Source: Planktothrix rubescens CCAP 1459/22 (lineage in GTDB: Bacteria > Cyanobacteriota > Cyanobacteriia > Cyanobacteriales > Microcoleaceae). Taken from it: a DNA stretch of 64,000 nt. Shown here piece after piece: positions 34,379-44,336 of the stretch. The notes beneath the pieces were generated by a model. That model saw nothing but the letters and a program-made list of their open reading frames with translations, searched no databases and was not told the DNA's origin. Where the stretch lies: the NCBI GenBank assembly GCA_904830895.1, contig LR882958.1, positions 4,049,501 through 4,113,500 on the forward strand. The letters are read 5' to 3'. A program made the position numbers and the translations under genes. Numbering within the stretch: the stretch's first letter is position 1; the number at the start of each line of letters is the position of its first letter.

Positions 34379-36187
34379 TTATTGACCTTTGCCTCCAGAT
34401 TTGCTTTTAGCAAAATAAGTCTGAAACATTGCCTTAGCAATAGGAGCGGCGGATTTAGATCCATAACCCCCATTTTCCACCACGACCGCGATCGCAATTT
34501 CTGGATTTTGGGCGGGGCCAAAAGCCACATATAGGGAGTGATCGGTTTGTCCCGATACCTCCGAAGTTCCGGTTTTACCCCCCGTCAGAGGAATTGAACC
34601 ATCATTCATCCCTTGACCCGTCCCGTACTCAACCACAGAAATGAGTCCATCCTTAATCACCTGAATCGCTTCGGGTTTCAGTCCCGTCGGTTCCGGTTTA
34701 GCTGCCGGGGTCTGGGTCAAATCCGCCAAAAGATGGGGTTTAACCCGATATCCACCATTAGCGATCGCGGCTACCATCACCGCCAACTCCAATGGAGTTG
34801 CTAATACAGTCCCTTGACCAATCGACATGGTGACCGTATCCCCTAAATACCAAGGTTCCCCATAGGTTTTTTCCTTATCCTCTGGGGTGGGGATAAATCC
34901 CTCTGAGCCTTCGGGCAACCCTAAAAGTTTTAAACTGTTGTTCTCAATCCCTAAACGTTTCCCCCACTCGGCGATCGCTTCCGGGCCTACAGCCATCCCC
35001 AATTGATAATAAAACGTATTACTACTAAAGGCGAGGGCATCTCTAAAACCAATCACCCCGTAACCCCCACTATGTTCGTTAAAGGTAATTCCCCCCACCG
35101 TAATCGAAGGGTATGTACCAATCACTGAGTCTGGACTAAATTTACCCGAACCCATAGCCGCGGCTGAGGAGACAATTTTGAAGGTACTCCCCGGTGGATA
35201 TCCTTGCAAAGCGCGATTTAAAAACGGATCATCTCCATTTTGGAGTTCTTCCCATTGTTTTTGGCTAATGGGTTTAGTAAAAATATTGGGATCAAATCGG
35301 GGACTACTGGCCATAGCCAGAATTTCTCCGGTTTTGGCATTTAAGGCCACCGCTGCCCCCCGACGATCTCCCAGGGCGGCTTCGGCGGTTTTTTGTAAAT
35401 CTAAATCGAGGGTTAATCTCACATTTTCTCCCCCTTTAGATTCGTTATCGCCCAATTCCCGTAATTCTTGGTTCATGCTATTGACTTCAATCAAGCGGGA
35501 ACCCCAAACCCCTGAGAGTTTCTGATTGGCTTGGGCTTCAATCCCTAACTGTCCCACAACCATCCCCATCGGCCATTGCGGGTGTTTTTTCAAATCCTCG
35601 GCGGTGGCTTCACCAATATAACCAAGGATCTGTGAAGCTAAGTTTCCTTCGGGGTAATAACGGTTAGATTCGCTTCTGACTTCCACGCCGGGTAAGGATT
35701 TTTCTCCTAACCAAATAAAGGCTTGGGGGGTCAAAAACTGACTAATTCTGACGGAGGCTCCAGATTGATATCCAACTTTTTCAATCGAGGCTAAAATTCG
35801 TTCAGGAGTTATATTAATGATTGGACTGAGGATTTTGGCAATTTTTTCCCATTCCTGGGGGGTATGTTCATTCGGCCAAACATATAAAGCCTGGGTGAGA
35901 CGATTGGCGGCTAATTGTTTATCATTGCGGTCTAAAATATAACCCCGATTTGAGGGAATCGGAATCATGCGAATCCGGTTTTGATCGGCTCGATCTCGGT
36001 TCTTCTGACCATCTACCACTTGCAGTTGCACTAACCGAAAAGAATGCACACCCATGGCTAGAGTTGTGAGTAACATTAAAAAAACCGCACGATAGAGGGG
36101 ACGAATTTCTCGTTTTTGATTGGCTCGCCAGGAAATTTCTGTTTGACGATCATCCCGATTCCGACCCCAAGAATAATTAGTTTCCAT
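34379..36187 (-). CDS. mrdA: Penicillin-binding protein 2, peptidoglycan transpeptidase
   Basis: PBP2 crosslinks peptidoglycan during cell elongation. The 602-residue class B protein has a cytoplasmic start, a single membrane anchor (YRAVFLMLLTTLAMGVHSF, about 32-50), a dimerisation domain, and a transpeptidase domain. The active serine is S334 in YPPGSTFK, followed by the SSNTF motif and K538 in GGKTGTSE. FtsI/PBP3 is less likely because the sequence starts with the VDGQKNRDRADQNRIR pattern of PBP2. It ends next to the CRISPR-associated repeats and is likely monocistronic. Confidence 0.92.
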   Translation of the reverse strand: METNYSWGRNRDDRQTEISWRANQKREIRPLYRAVFLMLLTTLAMGVHSFRLVQLQVVDGQKNRDRADQNRIRMIPIPSNRGYILDRNDKQLAANRLTQALYVWPNEHTPQEWEKIAKILSPIINITPERILASIEKVGYQSGASVRISQFLTPQAFIWLGEKSLPGVEVRSESNRYYPEGNLASQILGYIGEATAEDLKKHPQWPMGMVVGQLGIEAQANQKLSGVWGSRLIEVNSMNQELRELGDNESKGGENVRLTLDLDLQKTAEAALGDRRGAAVALNAKTGEILAMASSPRFDPNIFTKPISQKQWEELQNGDDPFLNRALQGYPPGSTFKIVSSAAAMGSGKFSPDSVIGTYPSITVGGITFNEHSGGYGVIGFRDALAFSSNTFYYQLGMAVGPEAIAEWGKRLGIENNSLKLLGLPEGSEGFIPTPEDKEKTYGEPWYLGDTVTMSIGQGTVLATPLELAVMVAAIANGGYRVKPHLLADLTQTPAAKPEPTGLKPEAIQVIKDGLISVVEYGTGQGMNDGSIPLTGGKTGTSEVSGQTDHSLYVAFGPAQNPEIAIAVVVENGGYGSKSAAPIAKAMFQTYFAKSKSGGKGQ

Positions 36188-36240
36188 AATTCTCCAAATT
36201 TTAAAATAGATTGTTATTGTGGGTTGACTTTAACCCTAGT

Positions 36241-36399
36241 TTAATCTTCCAAGCACCAAGAGAGTAGGACTAATAGTACGACTAAACTGATCGAATTGGG
36301 TAAGTGTAGTCCTGTAATCACATCAATGATAGAGAAAATTCCTTCCTCCATGACCAGAACTGCCAAAAACATAATTAAAAAAGTGAATATTAACAGCAT
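36241..36399 (-). CDS. Candidate 52-residue two-helix membrane protein
   Basis: An ATG frame of 53 codons encodes a hydrophobic helix (MLLIFTFLIMFLAVLVM), a short acidic turn MEEGIFSIIDV, and a second helix (LVVLLVLLSWCLE). The pattern fits a small membrane hairpin. It lies in the PBP2 upstream region on the same strand, 53 bp before the PBP2 ATG. No strong Shine-Dalgarno and no family were recognised, so it is a candidate only. Confidence 0.4.
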   Translation of the reverse strand: MLLIFTFLIMFLAVLVMEEGIFSIIDVITGLHLPNSISLVVLLVLLSWCLED

Positions 36400-36538
36400 A
36401 TTAATTAGGAAAACTTATCTTGCAAGGGTCAATTCGGAAATCCGAACCTGAAAAGAATACATTGTACATCCGATCAAAATACCGTCATCCCCTAAAATGG
36501 GAGTAGTAGTCTGTATAACAATAACGGGTTATTAATCA

Positions 36539-37354
36539 ATGCTCAAGACCCTTCAACATGACTTCAGCATTATCTTTGAACGTGATCCTGCTGCTCGCAA
36601 CTGGTTAGAAGTTATCTTCTGCTATCCCGGTCTTCAGGCTTTATTATTCCACCGCCTAGCACACGGGTTATATGGTTTTGGGCTTCCCTTTATCCCCCGT
36701 CTAATTTCCCATCTGGCTCGGTTTCTGACGGGAATCGAAATTCATCCTGGGGCTGTGATTGGTAAGGGCGTATTCATCGATCATGGTATGGGAGTTGTGA
36801 TTGGTGAGACGGCTATTTTAGGGGATTTTTGCCTGATTTATCAAGGCGTCACCCTGGGAGGCACAGGAAAAGAAAGCGGTAAACGCCATCCCACCCTGGG
36901 GGAAAATGTGGTGGTCGGCGCCGGAGCCAAGGTTTTAGGTAATATTCAATTGGGGGAGAATGTTCGGATTGGGGCCGGATCGGTGGTTCTGCGGGATGTT
37001 CCTGCTAATTGTACCGTGGTCGGGATTCCGGGTAGGATTGTCTATCGCTCTGGGGTGCGGATTGATCCCCTCGAACATGGCAGTCTCCCTGACTCGGAGG
37101 CGCAGGTGATTCGGATGTTAGTAGATCGGATTGAACTATTGGAACAACAAGTACAGTCCCTACAACAGCAATCCTCTGTGGCTCAAAATCAACTCGAAGC
37201 GGCTCTGAAATTAGAATACTGTCCCAACCCCGATAGGTTATCGGTTCAGGAACAAACCACCCATTATGGTCAGGAATACTCGGTTTCGACGGCTACCCAT
37301 TGTCGGATAAAAGATAGAACTATTCAACAATTTTTAGATGGTGCTGGGATTTAA
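36539..37354 (+). CDS. cysE: Serine O-acetyltransferase
   Basis: CysE makes O-acetylserine from serine and acetyl-CoA, the first step of cysteine synthesis. The 271-residue protein has a short helical N-terminus (MLKTLQHDFSIIFERDPAAR) and a left-handed beta-helix of hexapeptide repeats: FIDHGMGVVIGETAILGD, VTLGGTGKESGKRHPTLG, VVVGAGAKVLGNIQLG. Catalytic histidines sit in IDHG and KRHP. The long C-terminal tail after residue 200, with a Gln-rich coiled coil, is unusual. The last 21 bp overlap the convergent histidine kinase gene. Confidence 0.93.
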   Translation: MLKTLQHDFSIIFERDPAARNWLEVIFCYPGLQALLFHRLAHGLYGFGLPFIPRLISHLARFLTGIEIHPGAVIGKGVFIDHGMGVVIGETAILGDFCLIYQGVTLGGTGKESGKRHPTLGENVVVGAGAKVLGNIQLGENVRIGAGSVVLRDVPANCTVVGIPGRIVYRSGVRIDPLEHGSLPDSEAQVIRMLVDRIELLEQQVQSLQQQSSVAQNQLEAALKLEYCPNPDRLSVQEQTTHYGQEYSVSTATHCRIKDRTIQQFLDGAGI

Positions 37355-40300
37355 TTCTTGTTGTAGTGCGGTTTTAACTTGCTCAAATTCAGTTTGAATT
37401 TGGGCATATATTTTTTCGGCTTCAGATTGAGATAGGGGATTTTGAGTTTGATTACATTGACGGGCTAGGGTTTCTAATTTTTGACAGTATTCCGATAATC
37501 CAAAAGCACCGAGGGTTCCACTAATAGATTTTAAAGAATGGGCCGCAGGTTGTAAAGTCTCAGCGTCTATTTTGTCGATGGCTTTGGCAATATTTTCTAA
37601 CAGTTCGGGGGCGGTATCAAAGTAAATTTCAATTACTTCTTCTAGGGCTTCTACCTCTCGTAATCCTTGTAAAACTTTAGCATCTAAAATCAGTGGATTT
37701 AAAGTTGAATTTGAGGGGTTATAGGGGGTAAATTCAGTATCTAAATTTGGGGTTGGGTTGACTAGGGGCTGACATTTACTTAAAACATTGATCAATTGTT
37801 CTATGCGAATTGGTTTACTAATATAGTCATCCATACCCGCACTAATACATTCATTGCGATCGCTTTCCATTGCATTGGCGGTTACTGCTATAATTCTCGG
37901 TCGCATCGGTTGAGATTTCTCGGAATTGCCATATAGTTTTTGAATCTGACGAGACGCTTCTAACCCATCCATTTCGGGCATTTGCATATCCATTAAAATC
38001 ACATCATAGGGTTGACGACGCAAGGCTTCTAAGACTTCAAAACCATTCCCGGCCACATCTGCCCGATATCCCATTCGTTGTAAAATTTGTAATGCTACTT
38101 TTTGATTAACTAGATGATCTTCTGCTAATAGAATTCTCAGGGGTAATTTTTCAGCTAGTAAAGGAATATCCTGGGATGATCGCAATGTTCCGCGATTTCG
38201 ACTGTGTAAATAGGTTTGACTCTGGACATGAACTTCTAAAGGTTCCTTTCCTAAAATATTAATTAAAACGTTATAAAGCTGGGATTGTTTAATTGGTTTA
38301 TTTAAACAAGCTGCGATCTCCATAGATTTAGATTTACTTAATTTTTCTCCTCCCACAGATGTTAATAAAATTAAGGGTAACTTTTTATGGGAAGGTAATT
38401 GACGAATTTGTTTGGCTAAAGTTAACCCGTCCATCAATGCCATTTCCATTTCAATAATTGCAATATCAAATTGTTTATGCTGCAACCATTCCAGTGCCTT
38501 AACCCCATTTCTAACTGTTCGGCTGGACATTCCCCAGGCTTGAGTTTGTAGCTTTAACATTTGTCTACTGCTGGCATTATCATCGACAATTAATAACCGT
38601 TTTCCAGCTAATTTATTCAGGGTTGACCATTCAGGAGATAAATTAGAACAGGACTCAGTAATAACGCTAAAATAAAAGGTTGAACCCTGACGATTTTGTT
38701 TAATTTTTTCGGTTTTATGCTCATCTTCATCTAACAGACAAAAGGAATCTAATGATTGTTCAAGTTTGAAATTTACCGGGGGATCTCCCGCAGTCGCCCC
38801 TTGACTTTCTACCCACATCTTGCCTCCCATGAGTTCCGCCAATCGTTTACTAATCGCTAATCCTAAACCTGTGCCACCATATTGACGATTAATTGAAGAA
38901 TCTACCTGACTAAAAGATTGAAAAAGTCGATCCATTCTATTAGCGGGAATCCCTATTCCCGTATCTTGAACAGCAAATTTAATTTCATATAAAGAACAGG
39001 ATATTGAAGAATTTATAGAACTTTCTTTCTCGGGTTGTTTTTCCCTAATTTTACTAGAATAAATATTAGAATCATTGAGTTTTTCGGCTGTAACGGATAC
39101 AACGACTTCTCCATTGTCTGTAAACTTCACCGCATTACTTAAAAGATTAACTAAAACTTGACGTAATCTCGCCATATCCCCAATAATTTGGGTAGGTATA
39201 CAAGGATCAATTAAATATGCTAAATCCAGGTTTTTACTGGCTGCTTTAGTGATCAATAAATCTAAGGATTCTTCAATACAAGTTCTTAAATAAAAGGGAT
39301 GATTTTCTAAATCTAGTTTTCCCGATTCAATTTTAGAAAAATCTAAAATATCATTAATTAAAGAGAGTAAAGCATCACTACTACTGCGAATGGTTTCCAC
39401 AAAATCCTGCTGCATGGGAGTTAGGGCAGTATCTAATAATAATCCTGTCATCCCAATCACCGCATTCATCGGAGTCCGAATTTCATGACTCATAGTAGCT
39501 AAAAATTCACTTTTTGCCCGGGTTGCTGCTAAGGCTTGATCCCTTGCCTTGGCTAAAGCACTAGCGGTTTCTTGACGTTCAATTTCACTGCCAATCCATT
39601 GTGCCATTAATTTTAATAAATCTCGATCTACGGCTTGAAACGGCTCTGATAAGGCTTGAGAACTCCAAAAACAGAGGGTTCCATAAACCTCTGCATCTAC
39701 AATTACTGGAGTCCCCATATAGGCTGCAATGGGGAAAATATTATGGGCGGGACAAAAGGGCAAACCAGAAAATTTTATTGATTCAAAATAAAGGGGTTGT
39801 TTGGCGTTAATTGTGACTTGACAAAAGGTATCTTCTAGTTTATAAATTTGTCCGGTTTGAATAGATTGATCGGGGGCAATTACGGCTCTTATTTTATAAG
39901 AATAACTATCTTCTTGACCATCTTCTTTTGAGATAATATCATTGATTTTAACCTCGGATAAAATGCCATATTCTAACCCAAATTTAGTACAGCCCAATTC
40001 TAAAATTGCTTGTAGTCGAGTTTCAAAGGTGAAGTCCTGAGAAGAAGTAATTTGATATAGGGTTCTAATGGAAGATTCACTATCTTGTAGTTGTTGTTCC
40101 CGTTGTTTCCGTTCGGTAATATCTCGGGATACCCCAATAATTTCATACACACTTCCGGTGGTGGCATCTCGAATGGAACTACTGGTGGTTTCAAACCAAA
40201 TATAATCGCCGTTTTTGTGACAAATTCTATATTCAATTGTGTAGATAACATTTTGTTGTAAAATGATTTTATAGGCTTTAATAATTACATCTAAATCATC

Positions 40301-41557
40301 GGGATAGATAAAACGGGGTAACTGATTTCCGATTAATTCTTCCGGTTCATATCCTAATAAACTACGACAGGCCGGAGACGCATATAAAAATACTCCTTCG
40401 GGAGAATGACGGGTAATCATATCCGTTGAATTTTCCGCCATTAATCTATAGCGTTGCTCACTTTCTTGACCTTGAACTTGGGCATCTGCTAGGGCTTGCA
40501 ACATTCCATTAATTGCTTCGGCTAAACTTGATAATTCATCCTTACCCGTCGCCTCAATTCTCAAACTCAAATTTCCCGTTTCCCGAATTTCATTCACAGA
40601 ATTATTCAGATGGGTGAGTCGAGAAAGCACTAATTTTTCTAACAATAATAGGGTGATGCCTCCAAAAATCAACCCAACCACTAATAAAAATAAGGTGAAA
40701 TAGGCTAAGGTTGTCTGACCTTGTTGATAAATAGGACGACGAACTTGAACTTGTAACAGTAATTTGGGTTTCCCATAAATATCTGCTATAGTGGCGGATG
40801 CGATCGCTGTTTCTATACTCAAAGATTGCAACTGAATAGCATTAGGATCAATAATTGTTTCAGTATAGGGTTGCAGTTGCGGAGACAATAGAATCGGACT
40901 ACTAGCCATTTCTTCAACAATAGGATTCAAACTCAAAGACTGTTGGCTAATTTCCTGTAATCTTTGAATTTCTGAGGGGTCAAGATAACGTCCTAAAATC
41001 AAGACTCCTCGACTGGGCCCCGATGCGGAACTGGTCAAAATTGGCCGTGAAACAATCAGTAATGGATTTTCTGGTAAAACAATAATTCCTTGACGGGCAA
41101 CGGGAGTTAAATCGGGTTGTTTGAGACTGGCTAAAAGGGGACTATTTAAGGCAAGATGGGGGGAAAGACTTGGGGGAATCGGTGTTTCCTGATGGCGTTG
41201 GGAATCAAATCCTTTACTAAAAACAATTTTACCTTGAGAATTAATCAGAATCAATAAATTGAGTCGGAGGTCGGCAAAGGTAGTATCAACTAAATTAGAA
41301 GCAATATATTGATAGTTGTGAACATCAATAAAGCTATAGGTATCATCCCATTTTGCTTGATCCTGAGCAATTAAGTCTAAACTATCTAAATCATCATTAA
41401 TCGCATTTAAAGCCTGAATAATATCTTGACGGACATACTGACTTTCCAATTGACTAAAATCATGCACTAACAGTAAGGAGGCACTAATATACATTGCCAC
41501 GATTAACCCAATCAGGGCTGCACCAATAATCATCAGTGTTTTTTTTCGCAATTTCAT
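37334..41557 (-). CDS. Hybrid sensor histidine kinase, CHASE4-HAMP-PAS-GAF-HK-REC-REC-HPt
   Basis: In 1407 residues: membrane helix 1 (about 9-31), a CHASE4-like periplasmic domain, membrane helix 2 (about 283-309), HAMP, PAS (about 369-490), GAF (about 505-670), and HisKA with H691 in MSHEIRTPMN. The ATPase follows (DTGIGIP, GGTGLGLAISKRL) with an inserted Ser-rich loop, then two receivers and an HPt domain with H1340 in HSLKSISGTLG. Receiver 2 has an intact D1190 (LMDMQMPEMDG). Receiver 1 has E1036 where the phospho-Asp should be (IIEMEMALMDG). Signal flow is therefore probably H691 to D1190 to H1340 and then to an unlinked regulator. The ligand is unknown. Confidence 0.93.
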   Translation of the reverse strand: MKLRKKTLMIIGAALIGLIVAMYISASLLLVHDFSQLESQYVRQDIIQALNAINDDLDSLDLIAQDQAKWDDTYSFIDVHNYQYIASNLVDTTFADLRLNLLILINSQGKIVFSKGFDSQRHQETPIPPSLSPHLALNSPLLASLKQPDLTPVARQGIIVLPENPLLIVSRPILTSSASGPSRGVLILGRYLDPSEIQRLQEISQQSLSLNPIVEEMASSPILLSPQLQPYTETIIDPNAIQLQSLSIETAIASATIADIYGKPKLLLQVQVRRPIYQQGQTTLAYFTLFLLVVGLIFGGITLLLLEKLVLSRLTHLNNSVNEIRETGNLSLRIEATGKDELSSLAEAINGMLQALADAQVQGQESEQRYRLMAENSTDMITRHSPEGVFLYASPACRSLLGYEPEELIGNQLPRFIYPDDLDVIIKAYKIILQQNVIYTIEYRICHKNGDYIWFETTSSSIRDATTGSVYEIIGVSRDITERKQREQQLQDSESSIRTLYQITSSQDFTFETRLQAILELGCTKFGLEYGILSEVKINDIISKEDGQEDSYSYKIRAVIAPDQSIQTGQIYKLEDTFCQVTINAKQPLYFESIKFSGLPFCPAHNIFPIAAYMGTPVIVDAEVYGTLCFWSSQALSEPFQAVDRDLLKLMAQWIGSEIERQETASALAKARDQALAATRAKSEFLATMSHEIRTPMNAVIGMTGLLLDTALTPMQQDFVETIRSSSDALLSLINDILDFSKIESGKLDLENHPFYLRTCIEESLDLLITKAASKNLDLAYLIDPCIPTQIIGDMARLRQVLVNLLSNAVKFTDNGEVVVSVTAEKLNDSNIYSSKIREKQPEKESSINSSISCSLYEIKFAVQDTGIGIPANRMDRLFQSFSQVDSSINRQYGGTGLGLAISKRLAELMGGKMWVESQGATAGDPPVNFKLEQSLDSFCLLDEDEHKTEKIKQNRQGSTFYFSVITESCSNLSPEWSTLNKLAGKRLLIVDDNASSRQMLKLQTQAWGMSSRTVRNGVKALEWLQHKQFDIAIIEMEMALMDGLTLAKQIRQLPSHKKLPLILLTSVGGEKLSKSKSMEIAACLNKPIKQSQLYNVLINILGKEPLEVHVQSQTYLHSRNRGTLRSSQDIPLLAEKLPLRILLAEDHLVNQKVALQILQRMGYRADVAGNGFEVLEALRRQPYDVILMDMQMPEMDGLEASRQIQKLYGNSEKSQPMRPRIIAVTANAMESDRNECISAGMDDYISKPIRIEQLINVLSKCQPLVNPTPNLDTEFTPYNPSNSTLNPLILDAKVLQGLREVEALEEVIEIYFDTAPELLENIAKAIDKIDAETLQPAAHSLKSISGTLGAFGLSEYCQKLETLARQCNQTQNPLSQSEAEKIYAQIQTEFEQVKTALQQELNPSTI

Positions 41558-41852
41558 GGCGTGTGACCTTAAACGTGCTATTTGGTAGGAAACGAGGTTG
41601 TATTTACACCCACTTTCTCAAAACTATGATCCTGTACAACCGTAGAGTTCCTCAATCGGCAGTTACAATCCTTGCAACTGCTAAATGGGAATCCCACCTC
41701 CATCAATTCTATCTTTATAAGAAAAGTCTGGGAGATTGAAAACTCAGTGGCTTTAGACCACCAGATGAAAAGCGACCCAGGGGAATTTATTCCCCGTGAA
41801 TATTCTCATGATTTATGTTAACATAGTATTAGGTCGAAAACAGGAAATTTTT
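41558..41852. other. Upstream region of the broken tnpB
   Basis: The 295-bp gap between the kinase and tnpB contains a hairpin GGGGAATTTATTCCCC (41777-41792). In an IS200/IS605-type element the left end would be expected here. No TnpA transposase is present. Confidence 0.5.
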
Positions 41853-43102
41853 ATGATAGTTCTGGAATACAAGTGTAAAGGCAAACCCAATCAATATAAA
41901 GCGATTGATGAAGCAATTCGCACCACCCAATTCATTCGCAATAAAGCGATTCGGTATTGGATGGATAATTCAAGAGAATTAAAAATTGATAGATTTGCAC
42001 TCAACAAATATTCCACAACTCTCAGGAATCAATTCCCCTTTGTTGCCAACCTAAATTCAATGGCAGTCCAATCCGCCGCCGAGCGAGGATGGACTGCCAT
42101 TAGTCGTTTTTACGACAATTGTAAGAAAAAGATTTCCGGTAAAAAAGGATATCCCAAATTCCAAAAAGATTGTCGTTCCGTTGAATATAAAACATCGGGA
42201 TGGAAATTACACCCAACTAAAAGACAGATTACCTTTACCGATAAAAATGCCCCCCCCTAGCCCCCCCGTGCACGGGGGGTTTGGGGGGGGGTAAAGTTAA
42301 ATTGTTGGGGAAATGGGATATCCAAACATACAATGTTAAAGATATTAAACGGGTGCGTTTAATTCGTCGTGCCGATGGATATTACGCACAATTTTGTCTG
42401 AATATTAATGTCACCGATATTCAACCCAAAACCGGAAAGGAAATAGGACTTGATGTTGGTATTGAGTCGTTTTACACAGACTCCAATGGATATCAAGAAG
42501 TTAATCCTAAGTTTTTGAGAAAAGCGGAGCAATCCATTAAAAAGTCTCAGAAACGGATCTATAAAAAAGTTAAGGGTTCATCGGGGAGACGGAAAGCTAG
42601 GAAAGTTTACAGTAAAAAACATTTGAAAGTAAGTAGACAACGGAATGAACACGCCAAGATAACGGCGCGTAACGTATGCACATCAAACGATGTAGTGGTC
42701 TATGAAGATTTAAGTGTTAGAAATTTAGTTAAAAACCATTGTTTGGCTAAATCAATTAGTGATGCCAGTTGGTATTTGTTTCGGAAATGGATAGAATATT
42801 TTGCAGCTAAGTTTGATAAGTTAGCAATTCCTGTTGCACCCCATTACACTTCCCAAAAATGTTCTAATTGTGGGGTAATAGTGAAAAAATCTCTATCAAC
42901 CCGCACCCATATTTGTACTTGTGGATGTGAGTTGCATAGAGATACAAATGCCGCAATTAATATTCTTAATCTTGGTCAACAAGCTAGGGGAGGGCATCTC
43001 CAAAGTAACGCTAATGGACTAGAAACCTCTACTCCTCTTGATAAAAATCTGGTCGAGCAAGTGTCTAGGTTGAAGTTAGAATCTCAGTGTCTTCAGACCT
43101 GA
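41853..43102 (+). pseudogene. tnpB: TnpB (IS200/IS605-type RNA-guided nuclease), interrupted
   Basis: The first part (ATG 41853, AGGA at 41842) encodes the N-terminal helical domain (MIVLEYKCKGKPNQYKAID, RTTQFIRNKAIRYW). It runs into an in-frame TAG inside a GC-rich palindrome inserted at 42250-42291. The second part resumes in another frame with KVKLLGKWDIQTYNV and keeps all RuvC residues: D in IGLDVGIESFY, E in VVYEDLSVRNL and D in HRDTNAAINI. It also keeps the zinc finger (CSNCG...CTCGC). Without the insertion it would be about 400 residues, normal for TnpB. No tnpA is nearby, so this is a TnpB-only (IS1341-like) element. The downstream GAGAGTGTCAA at about 43104-43114 may mark the right end. 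Confidence 0.9.
42250..42291. repeat. GC-rich GTGCAC palindrome inserted in tnpB
   Basis: About 42 bp of C-run, TAG, CCCCCCCGTGCACGGGGGG and G-run separate the two tnpB halves. It matches the core of MITE family 1 but lacks the outer ends. It introduces a stop and shifts the frame. Confidence 0.85.
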
Positions 43103-43266
43103 GAGTGTCAATCTATCTTGCTTTTTGAAGTTCGTAGAGATAGGTCATTGGCGGTCTAAACAGAGGTTAAGGTTAAGAATAGTATTTTACTCCTAATTTG
43201 ATTGATTTGTGTTGAAAAAATATAATTTTAATCTATTGATCACCAGATTTTGTATGAATAATTACA

Positions 43267-43704
43267 TCAAGGTAAATATTTCTGAACAATTACCCACCCG
43301 GATAAAGAAACCGCAGTAAAAGCAAAAAATAAACCCATATTTATGCCAAGATGAAGGGGGCGCGCCCAGGTATTTTTAGGATTAATTTGGGTAGCACTCC
43401 AAGCCGATCCTAATACTAAACTTACCACAATTAATCCGGCACCTAGATGAATTGAATGCCCTAAACTCCCGTAATATCCAAGAGTACCCACTAAGCCAAC
43501 GGTTAGTAAAATTAGGACTAAACTCACCATTACCCCACCTATAAGGTAATGAAAAGTTCTGAGTCCGTTAAGTCGAGGTTGTTGATTTTTTCGGGAATAT
43601 AGCATCCATCCTCCTGTCATCGCTAACAATACATAAGCGAAGACAGAAAATCCCATCGACCAAGCCGCAATTTTCCATAACCACAAAAATGAGGGTAAAT
43701 TCAT
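43267..43704 (-). CDS. DUF4079-family four-helix membrane protein
   Basis: The 145-residue protein has four hydrophobic segments (WSMGFSVFAYVLLAMTGGW, HYLIGGVMVSLVLILLTVGL, GAGLIVVSLVLGSAW, GINMGLFFAFTAVSLSGWV). Histidines near helices 2-4 (FHYLIGG, LGHSIHLGAG, LHLGINMG) suit heme ligation in a cytochrome b561-like bundle. This pattern matches DUF4079. It lies 60 bp after the SRPBCC gene and follows zds on the same strand, suggesting a carotenoid or photosynthesis-related unit. Confidence 0.8.
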   Translation of the reverse strand: MNLPSFLWLWKIAAWSMGFSVFAYVLLAMTGGWMLYSRKNQQPRLNGLRTFHYLIGGVMVSLVLILLTVGLVGTLGYYGSLGHSIHLGAGLIVVSLVLGSAWSATQINPKNTWARPLHLGINMGLFFAFTAVSLSGWVIVQKYLP

Positions 43705-43764
43705 AACACGGATTTTAACGGATTAAAGGGATTTGACGGATAAAGATTTTAACGGATGTTAATT

Positions 43765-44211
43765 TCAAGAATTACCATAATATTCTATGGCATAATCCTT
43801 AAACCGTTCTAAATCTTTTTGTAGGGTTGACTCCACTACTCCACCCAAAAATAAATTATCCATCAGTTGTCCTAAAATCCCAGGAATGGCATAAGAAACA
43901 GTTAATTTAACAATACTACTCCCATGACGATCATAAAACCTAATTGCTCCCCGATTCGGTAAACCATCTACTGATTCCCATTGAATAATTTGATTAGGAA
44001 TTTGTTTTAAAATCCTTGATAACCAACTAAATTCCAAATTACCTGTGGCTAATTTCCAACGGGATAAATCAGGATTATCTTCTAAAATTTTAACTGAATC
44101 AATCCATTTCATCCAACGGGGCATTTGTTCCAAATCCGACCACAAAATCCAAGAGATATCAATGGGAACCGGAACTTCAACTTGCACACTATGTTCTAAC
44201 CAATCAGCCAT
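43765..44211 (-). CDS. SRPBCC (START/polyketide cyclase-like) protein
   Basis: The 148-residue protein has the helix-grip pattern: VQVEVPVPIDISWILWSDLE at the start, PRWMKWIDSVKILED, and a long C-terminal helix (VVESTLQKDLERFKDYA). The fold binds hydrophobic ligands. In cyanobacteria a member of this family is commonly encoded next to zds (from memory, slr0940-slr0941 in Synechocystis). Here it follows zds after 125 bp. It may bind or present carotenoid intermediates, but this is inference. Confidence 0.85.
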   Translation of the reverse strand: MADWLEHSVQVEVPVPIDISWILWSDLEQMPRWMKWIDSVKILEDNPDLSRWKLATGNLEFSWLSRILKQIPNQIIQWESVDGLPNRGAIRFYDRHGSSIVKLTVSYAIPGILGQLMDNLFLGGVVESTLQKDLERFKDYAIEYYGNS

Positions 44212-44336
44212 AATATTTACAAATTTATAAAGATTTTACCTAATTGAATTTGTAGTATTGCTATACAATGTGAATCCTAAATAATAATTAGCCAAAATCA
44301 TAAATTTCAGGCTAATTATTAAGATAAAATCCTCAA

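Noticed and set aside
41536-41739. 67-codon open frame between kinase and tnpB
   Set aside because: It overlaps the kinase start, has no recognisable domain, and lies in a region better explained as an element end.
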